From: Rattus norvegicus
Taxonomy: Eukaryota > Chordata > Mammalia > Rodentia > Muridae
Reading direction: 5' to 3'
DNA length: 64,000 nt
Assembly: GCF_036323735.1 (NCBI RefSeq)
Contig: NC_086032.1
Location: 51,949,335-52,013,334, forward strand
Positions 24,101 through 33,110 of this stretch are shown in pieces (the first letter of the stretch is position 1; each line of letters starts with the position of its first letter). The translations under genes were made by a program, and so were the position numbers. The notes beneath the pieces are model-generated. The model searched no databases. It was not told the DNA's origin and was given only the letters and a program-made list of their open reading frames with translations.

Positions 24101-25010
24101 AGTATTGCTTTCATAGTGTCCCATAAGTTTGGGAATGTTGTATCTTCATTTTCATTAAATTCTAAGAAGTCTTTAATTTCATTCTTTATTTCTTCCTTGA
24201 CCAAGTTGTCATTGAGTAGAGCATTGTTCAACTTCCATGTATACATGGGATTTCTGTTATTGTTGTTGTAATTGAAGACCAGTCTTAGTGCGTGGTGATC
24301 TGATCACATGCATAGGATTAGTTGTATCTTCTTGTCTCTGTTGAGGCCTGTTTTGTGAGCAAGTATATGGTCATTTTTGGTCAAGTTTCCATACGGTGCT
24401 GAGAAGAAGGTATATCCTTTTGATTTAGGATGGAATGTTCTATAAATATCTGTTAAATCCTTTTGGTTCATAACTTCTGCTAGTTTTTCTATGTCTCTCT
24501 TTAATTTCTGTTTCCATGATCTGTCCATTGATGAGAGTTGGGTGTTGAAATCTCCTACTATTATCGTGTGAGGTGCAATGTGTGCTTTGAGCCTTAGTAA
24601 GGTTTCTTTTATGAATGTAGGTGCCCTTGCATGTGGAGCCTAGATATTTAGGATTGAGAGTTCTTCTTGGTGGATTTATCCTTTGATGAATTTGAAGTAT
24701 CCTTCCTTATCTTTTTTAATTACTTTTGGTTGCAAGTCAATTTTGTTTGGTATTAGAATGGCAACTCCAGCTTATTTCTTTCAGCCATCTGCTTGGAAAG
24801 TGGTTTTCTAGCAATTTACTCTGAGGTAGTGCCTGTCTTTGTCTCTGAGGTGTGTTTCCTCCTGGGTCCTTTTTATATATCCAGTCTGTTAGTCTTTGTC
24901 TTTTTATTAGGGAATTGATTCCGTTGATGTTGAGAGATATTAAGGAATAGTGAGTGTCACTTCCTGTTATTTTTGTTGTTAATGTTGGAATTATGTTTGT
25001 CTCTCTTTGG
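21130..25010 (-). pseudogene. L1 ORF2 pseudogene (EN-RT-Cys)
   Basis: The normal product is an about 1,270-residue protein with an N-terminal apurinic-type endonuclease, a central reverse transcriptase and a C-terminal cysteine-rich region. Pieces are readable on the minus strand: endonuclease with 'DRSWKQKL' at 24528-24304; a segment at 24246-24013; post-RT at 22734-22336; cysteine-rich region at 21721-21323. The RT catalytic box FADDMI is present at 22900-22883, but a TAA stop (22906-22904) sits two codons before it, in addition to several frameshifts. It cannot make active enzyme. Confidence 0.87.
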
Positions 25011-25912
25011 TTTCATTACAAGGAAATTACATTCTTGCTTTCTGTTCAGTGTAGTTTCTCTCCTTGTGTTGGAGTTTTCCATCTATTATCCTTTGTAGGG
25101 CTGGATTTGTAGAAAGATATTGTGTAAATATGGTTTTGTCATGGAACATCTATGTTAATTGAGATTCTTGCTTGATACCACAACTTGGGCTGGCATTTAT
25201 ATTCTCTTAGGGTCTCTATGATATCTGTCCAGGATCTTCTGGTTTTCACAGTCTCTGGTGAGAAGTCTGGTGTAATTCTTATAGGTCCACCTTTATATGT
25301 CACTTGACATTTTTCCCTTACTGGATTTAATATTCTTCCTTTGTGTTGTGCATTTGGTGTTGTAACTATTATGTGGCAGGAGGAATTTCTCTTCTGGTCC
25401 AATCTATTTGGAGTTCTGTAGTCGTCTTGTATGTTTATGGGCATCTCGTTCTTTAGGTTAGGGAATTTTTCTTCTATAATTTTGTTGAATATATTTACTG
25501 ACCCTTTAATTTGGGAGTCTTCACTTTCTTCTGTACCTATTACCATTAGGTTTGATTTTTTCATTGTGTCCTTGATTTCCTGTATGTTTTTGACTAGGAG
25601 CATTTTGCATTTTACATTATCTTTGACAGTTCTGTTGATGTTTTTTATGGTATATTTTGCCCCTGAGATTCTCTCTTCTATCTCTTGTATTATGTTGGTG
25701 ATGCTTGTATCTACGGCTCCTTGTCTCTTCTTTAGGTTTCTTTTATATCCAGGGTTGTCTCCCTTTGTGCTTTCTTTATTTTTTCTAAATCCATTTTCAA
25801 TTTGTTCCCCTGTTTGGTTGTGTTTTCCCGTTATTCTTTCAGGGAATTTTGTGTTTCCTCTCTAAGGGCTTCTACTTATTTACTTGTGTTTTCCTGAATT
25901 TTTTTAAGGGAG

Positions 25913-26216
25913 TTCTTTATGACTTTCTTTTTTTTTTTTATTAACTTGAGTATTTCTTATATACATTTCGAGTGTTATTCCCTTTCCCGGTTTCCGGGCA
26001 AACATCCCCCTCCCCCCTCCCCTTCCTTATGGGTGTTCCCCTCCCAACCCTCCCCCCATTGCCGCCCTCCCTCCAACAGTCTAGTTCACTGGGGGTTCAG
26101 TCTTAGCAGGACCCAGGGCTTCCCCTTCCACTGGTGCTCTTACTAGGATATTCATTGCTACCTATGAGGTCAGAGTCCAGGGTCAGTCCATGTATAGTCT
26201 TCTTTATGACTTTCTT
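25913..26216. repeat. 17 bp target-site duplication of nested L1
   Basis: ttctttatgactttctt is exact on both sides of the nested L1 and is host ORF1 sequence. Confidence 0.95.
25930..26199 (-). mobile_element. nested 270 bp L1_Rn 3' end inside ORF1
   Basis: A severely 5'-truncated young L1 consisting of the last ~270 bases of the 3' UTR: T tail, 'ttaacttgagtatttcttat', C-rich tract, ending at 'gtcagtccatgtatagtc'. It is nearly identical to the first 270 bp of the copy at 39530. Perfect 17 bp target duplication: ttctttatgactttctt at 25913-25929 and 26200-26216. Confidence 0.95.
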
Positions 26217-26367
26217 AAAGTCCTCCCTTATTATCAAAAATTGTGATTTTAAATCTAAATCTTGCTTTTCTGGTGTGTTTGGATATCCAGTATTTACTTT
26301 GTTTGGAGAACTGGGCTCTGATGCTGCCAAGTAGGTTGGTTTCTGTTACTTAGGTTCCTCTAGCCAT

Positions 26368-26923
26368 TGGGTTGTCTCTGGTGTTTGCTTGTCTTGCTGT
26401 TTCTGAGAGTGATTTGTCACTGCTGTAGGCCTCTGTGTCAGCACTCCTGTCAAATTCCTGTTTTCTCTCATCCTTTCCTGAGAACAGATGCTCTGATTTC
26501 AGGTGTGTTGGTGCTCCTGGAGATTGTCTTCCAGCTCTAGGCATGGGCAGGAATCAAAGGACCCTGGCTCTGATTGCCTGTAGGTCCTGGTAACCAGCAG
26601 GTGCAGTTGGCACTATGCGATTTCCTCTTGGGTCTGGACTGTGGGCAGAGGGTAGTCTCCTCTGACTTCTCAGGAGTATACACACTTCTGAGGGTTCAGC
26701 TCTCTCCCACATGGAATTTGGGTACAGGGAGCTGTTTGGCTGGTTCAGTTTGGTATTGGGCACAGATCAGAACCTTGGTTACCAGTGGCTGTCTATTCTT
26801 ATATCCCTGTGTCCAGAGGCACTGGGCAGTTTCCTCTTGGACCAGGGATGTGGGCAGAGGTGTGCCGAGGTGGCAGTCTCTGATGCAGTCTCAGGATGTC
26901 TGCACTCCTGGGTGGTCAGTTCT
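26368..26923 (-). promoter_or_regulatory. L1 5' UTR promoter region with two monomer-like units
   Basis: Upstream of the ORF1 ATG lies about 555 bp of GC-richer sequence containing two related units. 'ttcctcttgggtctggactg' at 26621 recurs as 'ttcctcttggaccagggatg' at 26831, a period near 210 bp, with parallel 'gtgggcagagg' and 'tctcagga' blocks after each. Murine L1 5' UTRs carry the internal polymerase II promoter as tandem monomers. Activity of this copy is unknown. Frames at 26574-26984 (plus) are antisense noise. Confidence 0.7.
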
Positions 26924-26924
26924 A

Positions 26925-26957
<33 letters not shown>

Positions 26958-26977
26958 CATTATTATTATTATTATTT
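26924..26977. repeat. (ATT)n microsatellite
   Basis: About 17 ATT units with one ATC interruption, lying between the L1 5' end and the T-rich tail of the next L1. Confidence 0.95.
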
Positions 26978-26979
26978 TA

Positions 26980-27320
26980 TTTAATTTTTTATGGTCCAGT
27001 CATTGTCAACCTCCTGGTTCAGCCTCTGACTATTCCTCATCCCATTCTTTCTCATTACATCTCAAACAGATGTCCTCAATCCATCAGGGCTCCTCACTCC
27101 TTGGATCTTCCAATCTTAAGGAGCTTCTTCTCTCACTGAAGCCAGAACAAACATTCTTATGCTGTATATGTGTCAGGGTCCTCAAGTCAGTTAGTGTATG
27201 CTGCCTTGTTGGTGGCTCAGTGTCTGAGAGATCTCAGGAGTCCATGTTAGTTGAGACTGCTGGTCTTCCGATGGGGTTGTCCTCCTCCACAGCTTCTTCC
27301 AGCCTTTCCCTAATTATTTA
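26980..27320 (-). mobile_element. Lx-type L1 3' UTR
   Basis: Antisense: 'tatggtccagtcattgtcaa', 'gctgtatatgtgtcagggtc' and 'gtgtatgctgcc' follow the order seen at 4600-5000 and 59260-59500. 5'-truncated to about 340 bp. Confidence 0.8.
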
Positions 27321-27324
27321 TTAT

Positions 27325-27865
27325 CAGAGCCTACCACACCCGTGGCCCATATATATAAATCCACTAAAACTAGATAAGATGGATGAAGCTAAGAAGTACA
27401 TGCTGACAGGAACCAGATATAGATGTTTCCTGAGAGACACAGCCAGCACATGTCAAACACAGAGGCGAATGCTAGGTGCAAACAACTGAACTAAGAATGA
27501 GATCCCCATTGGAAGAATTAGAGAAAGTACTGAAAGAGCTGAAGGGGCTTGCAACCCCATAAGAACAAGAATGCCAACCAACCAGAGCTTCCAGGGACTA
27601 AACCACTACCCAAATACTATACATGGACTAACCCCTGGCTCCGACCATATGTAGCAATGAATAGCCTTGTTCAGGCACTAGTGGAAGAGGAAGCCCTTGG
27701 ACCTGCCAAGGTTGGACGCACCAGTATAGGGGATTTTTGGGGGTGGTTGGGGGAGAACATTTATATAGAAGAGGAGGGGGACGGGTTAGGGGGCTGATGG
27801 ACAGGAAACTGGGAAAGGGAATAACTTTTAAAATGTAAATAAGAAATACCCAATTTAATAAAACA
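27325..27865 (+). mobile_element. L1_Rn 3' end, 5'-truncated
   Basis: Sense 3' UTR beginning 'ccgtggcccatatatataaa', with 'ttccagggactaaaccacta' and the polypurine tract 27729-27793, ending 'aatacccaatttaataaaac'. Head-to-head with the antisense Lx tail at its left. The 82- and 197-codon frames crossing it are non-coding 3' UTR and flanking repeat. Confidence 0.85.
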
Positions 27866-28114
27866 GAAAAAATTAAAACAAAAATAATTTATCAATATAA
27901 CATGATTAAAAATAATACTTTTCATAATGATATTCCTAGTTCTTATTTATTCAAATACAAACACATGCAAATATCTTAGAAACGAGCTAGTTCAGATAAT
28001 AAATTTCAACAGCTATACAGTAACAACTATTCCCTTCAGAACATCTGTTGTTGAAGAGAATTAAGTTACTGTGTCTGTTATTATTTATTCCTTTATTTAC
28101 TTGTTTTCCACTAT

Positions 28115-28302
28115 CATCAGTATGGATGTGTGACTTCATGTGTGTGCTGGTGCTTGAAAAGACCAGAAAAAGATGTAGCATTCCTTGGAACAGAAGTTAC
28201 TGGTGGATGAGACAGAAAATGTGGGTGCTCAGAAATGAACATGGGAATTGTGCAAGAATAGAGAGCATTCCTAACTAAAAATACAATCTCTCCAGCTTCA
28301 TT
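28115..28302 (-). mobile_element. B3-type SINE relic
   Basis: Follows the antisense B3/B2 order: 'gcttgaaaagaccagaaaaa', then 'ttccttggaacagaagttac', 'atgtgggtgctcagaaatga' and 'aatctctccagctt' at the promoter end. Strongly diverged, so its polymerase III promoter is unlikely to work. Confidence 0.65.
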
Positions 28303-28867
28303 CCCATCTGTACTACTTAACATAGAGTATTTCCTTTATAAAAATTTAACTGTCTAACAGAATTGGTAAATAAATGACATTTGAGGAATAAATGTCAAGT
28401 ATGAAGCCAAAAGTCTCAAAAATGTTAACTTACAACTGTATCCCAAATCATGAGAGCTGAGGGGAAACTGCCACTTCTCACATTCCTGGCAAAAGAGGAA
28501 CTTGCCTAATGCCCTCTGGACATGGGAATGTAGGAGCAGTGAGCAGCAGAAATCTTCTGGTTTCTGCCTGTGCCCAGAAGGGAACTGAACCTACCACACA
28601 GCTCCCTGCACCCAAATCCCATGGGGGAGAGAGCTGTACTCTCAGAAGTGCTAAAAATCCTGAGAGCTCCAAGCAACATGCCTAGTGGCTTCAGGTCACA
28701 CAAACCCTGGAGCAGCTCTCTGTTCCCAGATCTAGCTGAAAAACAAAACAAAACAAAAATAAAAACAAAAATAACAACAAATAAAAGGTCTTCAAAGTGT
28801 TGACACACAGGCCTACAGGAGGATCAAGCCACTGTCAGAGGCAGCAAGACAAGCTAAGAACAACCTG

Positions 28868-29990
28868 ATGGTAAGAGGCAAGTGCAGGGATCCAAGTAAC
28901 AGATCCAAGACAACTTGGCATCATCAGAACCCAGTTCTCCCACAGAAGTAAATACTAGATATCCAAACACACAGGAAAAGCAAGATTGAGACTTAAAATC
29001 ACATTTTATGATGATGATGTGCTTTAAGAAAGACATAAATAGCTCCATTAAATAAATACAGGACAACACAAGTAAGCAAGTAAACCCTTAAAGAGGAAAC
29101 ATGAAAATCCCTTAAAGAATTACAGGAAAATACAACCAAACAGGTGAAAGAATTGAATAAATCTGCCCAGGATTTAAAAGTGGAAATAGAAACAATAAAC
29201 AAAGTACAAAGGGAGACAACCCTGGAGATAGAAAACCTAGGGAAGAGATCAGGAGTCATAGATGCAAGCATCACCGACAAAATACAAGAGCTAGAAGACA
29301 GAATATTAAGGGCAGAAGATACCACAGAAAATATCAACACAAACATCAAAGATAATGTAAAATTCAAAAAGCTCTTCGCCCAAAACATCTAGGAATTACA
29401 GGACACAATGAAAAATCAAACCTAAGGATAATATGTATAGAAGAGATCGAAGACTCCCAAATTAAAGGGCCAGTAAATATCTTCAAAATTTATAGAAGAA
29501 AATGTCCCTACGAAATAAAGAGATGCCCACCAACATACAAGAAGCATACAGAACTCCAAATAGATAGGACCAGAAAAGAAGTTCCTCCTGTCATGCAATA
29601 GTCAAAATACTGAATGCACAAAACAAAGAAACAATATTAAAAGCAGTAAGGGAAAAATGTCAAGAAACATATAAAGGCAGATCTGTCAGAATTACACCAG
29701 ACTTCACACCAGAGACTGTGAAAGCCAGACCACCCTGGACAATTGTCACACAAACCCTAAGAGAAAAGAAATGCCAGCCCAAGCTACTATATCCAGCAAA
29801 GCTCTCGATGAACATAGATGGAGAAACCAAGATATTCCATGACAAAACCAAATTTACATATCTTTCTACAAATCCAGACATACAAAGGATAAAGATGGAA
29901 AACTCCAACACAAGAGCGTACTACACCCTAGAAAAAGCAAAAAAAAGTAATCTCCTTGCTATGAAAACAAAAAGAAGAGAGACATATAAA
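28868..29990 (+). pseudogene. L1 ORF1 pseudogene
   Basis: Starts at ATGGTAAGAGGC, homologous to the ORF1 starts at 49591 (plus) and 26367 (minus). The coiled-coil segment is an 82-codon frame at 29144-29392 (ELNKSAQDLKVEIETIN). The RRM/C-terminal region reads in a 115-codon frame at 29718-30065 with the conserved 'KCQPKLLYPAKLSMNIDGET' stretch. The middle is broken by a stop at about 29390 and by frame changes. Non-functional. Confidence 0.85.
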
Positions 29991-30009
29991 CATGTTCAAG
30001 GTAGAACCA

Positions 30010-30358
30010 CCTTGAACACCAAAAATAACTGGAAACAACAGTCCCTATTCCTTAATATCTCTTAACATCAATGGACTCAATTCCACAATGAAAAGGTAGA
30101 GACTAACAGACTGGATATGTAAAGAGGACCCAGCATTTTGCTGCATAGAGAAATTACACCTCTGAGACAAAGATAAACACTTCTTCAGAGTAAAAGGCTG
30201 GAAAATAACTAAGCAATTGTTCCCAAGAAACATGCTGAGGTAGTCATCCTAATATTGAATAAAATCGACTTTAAACCAAAAGTTATCAAACGAGGTAGGA
30301 AAGAGTACTTCATATTCATCAAAGGAAAAATCCACCAGTTGAACTCTCAATCCTAAAT
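30010..30358 (+). pseudogene. L1 ORF2 N-terminus (endonuclease), cut by provirus
   Basis: Begins near 'aatatctcttaacatcaatg' and covers the first ~100 codons of the endonuclease region, with stops in frame. Host sequence stops at 'tcaatcctaaat' (30358) and resumes at 36076 with 'ctaaatatctatgctcca', which restores the L1 reading apart from the duplicated six bases. Confidence 0.85.
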
Positions 30359-30418
30359 TGTCGCGCCCACTTCAGTCGGCAAGGAAGACGCAACACGGTC
30401 GGATTCTTCTCAACAGCC

Positions 30419-30424
30419 TTTATT
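30419..30424 (-). terminator. LTR polyadenylation signal AATAAA
   Basis: Canonical hexamer in provirus sense within the 3' LTR, followed on the minus strand by 'ggctgttgagaagaatcc'. It would serve 3' end formation of proviral transcripts. Confidence 0.75.
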
Positions 30425-30475
30425 GCAGGACCACCTCTTTGCTGATAAGGGGACCTCGAGCAGCAAAAGCGCTCA

Positions 30476-30484
30476 CCTTATATA
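30476..30484 (-). promoter_or_regulatory. TATA box of the 3' LTR
   Basis: TATATAAGG on the minus strand, about 320 bases into the LTR and about 50 bases before the AATAAA signal, as expected at the U3/R boundary. The equivalent is deleted in the 5' LTR. Transcription from here would run toward lower coordinates, through the L1 5' half on its antisense strand. Confidence 0.75.
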
Positions 30485-30642
30485 CACACCAGGCTGTGGC
30501 TATGCTAATTGTCCTTCAGGATTTGGCGGAGCACGAATCACCCCACTATCACCCCTGCTACTTGTCCTCCAGGGATTGGCGGAGCATGAATCGCCCCATT
30601 AGCATGGTACCTCCCAGGCCAGATTTACGCCAAGTGCAAACC

Positions 30643-30654
30643 CGCGCATGCGCA
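30643..30654. promoter_or_regulatory. NRF-1-like palindrome in 3' LTR U3
   Basis: CGCGCATGCGCA fits the NRF-1 consensus (YGCGCAYGCGCR). The counterpart in the 5' LTR (35910-35921) reads TGTGCATGCGCA, with one half site altered by C-to-T changes at CpG. Confidence 0.6.
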
Positions 30655-30774
30655 GTACTGTTGTTCACCACAGGAGGGCACCGCATCACTTCATTATCCT
30701 ACAGCTGCCCAGCAAGGGGACAAGCGTGGGCATGCGCGATAAGTTGTTTACATCCAGACGGGGCTGGATGTCTG

Positions 30775-30784
30775 CGCCATCTTT
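30775..30784 (-). promoter_or_regulatory. YY1-like motif at LTR start
   Basis: Minus strand AAAGATGGCGC matches the YY1 core (AAGATGGCG) just inside the U3 terminus. In the 5' LTR the CpG is lost (cgcc becomes cacc on the plus strand). Confidence 0.55.
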
Positions 30785-30807
30785 GTTTTACCGCGCCGCT
30801 CCCTACA

Positions 30808-30823
30808 TCTGCCCCTTTTTTGT
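30808..30823 (-). other. polypurine tract of the provirus
   Basis: Minus strand AAAAAAGGGGCAGA lies immediately before the 3' LTR, the expected position of the plus-strand DNA primer of retroviruses. Confidence 0.75.
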
Positions 30824-31040
30824 TTAATAAAATGGCTGGTCTAGATCTGGGTTTCACGTCAATCTTGTCATTGCTCTTGTCTTATGTCCTTCCTGATGAT
30901 GATTCGGCCTTACCCATCGTTGGGTTACCCTATCGTCTCCAGGTCCCGTGTCTTAGGTTGGTCCAAGCTTGAGGAAAGTTGCCTGTCTCTGGATACAATG
31001 ACTCCACATTACAGTGACGAAAATGATCTAGGGTGACCTC

Positions 31041-32300
31041 TTAATCTTTTAAAGAGGCCAGCCATATGTTGGGAGAAGCACCATTTTCAATGGCGATCAT
31101 AGCCTGGTAAACAACCACTTTGTGTATGGCATGTTGTCTTTTTAAACGGCCAATAAGCCAGAGACATACTCTGCATCCCAGGAGGACAATAGCTCCCCAG
31201 GCAAACATGCCAGCCCACTCCTTAAAAAAGAAGAAAGCATTGGTGATCCATGAGGTAAAATCTTCAACTGTTATGGGGTCCAACCTAGTGTTGTTAAGGA
31301 CAGCAATCTGCATCAGCAAGTGTCTTGAAAGTTGCTCTGCTTTCATGGACCAGTTTCCTTTCAGATAATTCGAGTTTTCTTTGCTCTGTTGAGAATACTG
31401 AAAAAATTAGCTTGCAAAGGAGTAATGCATAAACCTCTAAGGGAGGAAACGCAGGACAGCTGCGTCATATGATACAGTGCTTTAATTTGTTCTTGAACTA
31501 AATCTATCCTTTGATTAGCTAATAAAAGGCCAGATGCCAAATGGGTATTAAATTCTTCTTGTATCTCTAGCGCGACTGCAGTTCTTTCTACAATCTGATT
31601 GACAGTCTCAGCTGTCTGCACTTGTTTAGTCATGGTTATTGTGGCTGTAGTAGCTGCAGCAGCAGACAGCACACTAGCTGAAATTATAGCTGCCATAATT
31701 CCAAAATCTCTTCTGGCTCTTAGCAAATTAAGAATAGGAAAGCTATCTGGGTTTGCCTCCACTGGGATTGGCACAAAGAGGGAATCTTAACCATCACTGT
31801 GGTGTCGTTGGTGCCATCCCAGCATTCAGCTAAATAGCAGACTACATCAGAGCTATTACAATTTAAAACACCCTTGCTTACATTAGTGCTTATCAGAAAG
31901 AAAAAGGGTGATCTAACACATACTGAAGTACTAGTGGCAGTATCATTTGCCAAGAGGTTATTATATTGAATATTGATCAACCTCGTATCATTTTTTTTTC
32001 TGGTAGCTGAAACACTATACAGTGTGAAGTTCTCACCCATCAACCTAGAAAAGGGGGTCAGGGATGTATATGACCCTTGCTCATTGGACAGCACCCATTG
32101 AAACTGGCAATAGCCCACAGGGTGAGCGAATCAACCTGTATTGCCATTCCCAGTAGTAATAGTAGGGTTCGCAGTCTCATCTTCAGGAAGAGCAGAAGGC
32201 ATTATTAGAGTCAAACACTCAGGTACCCCAATTGGATTTTCTTGATCCTACGGAAAAACACAAACAGCTCCCCTAGATCTCGAAATCACGGGATGTGGGC
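31041..32300 (-). pseudogene. env: betaretrovirus-like env remnant (partial SU + TM)
   Basis: Three minus-strand frames remain. 32118-31720 (132 codons) is the end of the surface subunit. 31774-31361 (137 codons) holds a hydrophobic Ala/Ile/Thr-rich fusion-peptide-like stretch, a heptad-like helix and the CVSSLRGLC cysteine pair region of betaretroviral TM. 31346-31041 (101 codons) carries the remaining ectodomain, a hydrophobic membrane anchor (GAIVLLGCRVCLWLIG) and a cytoplasmic tail. The frames are offset by frameshifts, a stop separates TM into two parts, and the N-terminal SU is missing. No intact envelope protein is encoded. Confidence 0.8.
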
Positions 32301-32344
32301 CACGCCATTCATCAGTTAAGACAGCCTTCCACTTTACTTCTGTA

Positions 32345-33110
32345 TTAGTTATAGGTGTAGTAGCAGCATGGCGATCTGTGGCAGAGCGGCCATGAGCATC
32401 CAAAATTAAGAAATTTAGAGTAAAAAATAGCTAAAGAAAGTTGTTCTTTTGGTGTTTGGCCGCTGGCAATTCCATCTTTTTGTTTTTGTATAAGCTTTTT
32501 TAAGGTACGATGTGCTCTTTCCACAATTCCTTGACCTTGGGGATTGTATGGTAATCCTGTAGTATGACTGACCTGCATTGTCTGGCAAAATGCCTGCAGG
32601 CCCGTTGTCTGTCTTGAGACTATCAGGCTTTCCCCAAGCCGCCCATGCCTCTAACCAATGACTAATGGCATTACAAGCCTTTTCACCAGTCACCAGAGTG
32701 GCATGTATAATACCGGAACAGGTATCAATGGAAACATGAGCATATTTTTAATCTCCAAATTGAGATATGTGTGTGACATCCTTCTGCCAAAGTTTTAGTG
32801 GGATCAGACTAGAGGGTTAATCCCCACATGAGAAGGGTGGTGAAATTGAACACAAATTCTGGCAATGTAACACCACATCACAGGCTGTAGCTCTAGAAAT
32901 TTTAAATTTTTGTTGAAGAGTAAAGGCAGGAACATGAAACTTTTGATGAAATTCTCTAGCGAAATCAATCGGAGCAGCATGAAAAATAAACTCTCTACAA
33001 GTCCTAGCATCCAACAGGGCGTTATTACTGGTCATGGGACCAGGCAAATTAGTATGGTCTCGAATATGTTGTATGAAAAAAATTATTTTTTCTGGCCCAA
33101 ATCAAATTTG
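32345..33110 (-). pseudogene. pol: pol remnant: integrase
   Basis: Pieces of a retroviral integrase in order. The N-terminal zinc-finger region (33047-32817) has paired His (FHQKFHVP) and Cys (ACDVVLHC). The core has a first catalytic Asp in 'SIDTCSG' (codon 32726-32724), a second in 'LKTDNGPA' (32609-32607) and a Glu in 'GQGIVERAH' (32521-32519). The second Asp and the Glu are in different frames and only about 29 codons apart instead of the family's 35, so a small frameshifting deletion lies between them near 32580-32600. Inactive. Confidence 0.85.

Larger units (their letters stand above)
25130..26367 (-). pseudogene. L1 ORF1 pseudogene, split by nested L1
   Basis: ORF1 encodes the L1 RNA-binding chaperone (coiled coil, RRM, C-terminal domain). 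The ATG lies at 26367-26365 (minus, 'atggctagaggaacc'). The N-terminal part is readable at 26330-26216; then an L1 fragment interrupts at 26199-25930, and the coiled-coil region resumes, though 25920-25604 is full of stops. The C-terminal part is a 154-codon frame at 25603-25139 with the 'RNSSCHIIVTTPNAQHKGRI' RRM region. Disrupted twice over. Confidence 0.85.
20450..26923 (-). mobile_element. L1 of full-length origin (5' UTR-ORF1-ORF2-3' UTR), inactive
   Basis: A complete minus-strand L1 order can be followed: 5' UTR (26923-26368), ORF1 (26367 to about 25130), ORF2 (about 25010 to 21130) and 3' UTR to a T-rich tail at about 20450. Without the nested 270 bp L1 in ORF1 it spans about 6.2 kb. 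Both ORFs are broken by stops and frameshifts. The target duplication is obscured by (ATT)n sequence at both ends. Confidence 0.88.
28445..30358 (+). mobile_element. plus-strand L1 of full-length origin, part 1 (5' UTR, ORF1, start of ORF2)
   Basis: Order: 5' UTR 28445-28867, ORF1 from ATG 28868 to about 29990, then the start of the ORF2 endonuclease up to the provirus. The 3' continuation resumes at 36076. Both ORFs carry stops. Without the provirus the retained L1 is about 4.8 kb and lacks the ORF2 C-terminus and 3' UTR. Confidence 0.87.
30359..30807 (-). repeat. 3' LTR (complete, 449 bp)
   Basis: In provirus sense it runs 30807 to 30359 (TGTAGGGAGC...GCGCGACA). Visible signals: YY1-like site at 30783-30775, NRF-1-like palindrome at 30654-30643, TATA box TATATAAGG at 30484-30476 and AATAAA at 30424-30419. 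The close spacing of TATA and AATAAA implies a short R region. The long plus-strand frame here (204 codons to 30972) runs antisense to the provirus and is most likely chance in CpG-rich DNA. Confidence 0.92.

Noticed and set aside
26574..27489. Plus-strand frames of 136-197 codons
   Set aside because: They run antisense through an L1 5' UTR, an ATT microsatellite (poly-Ile/Leu/Tyr) and L1 3' UTRs; no conserved domain.
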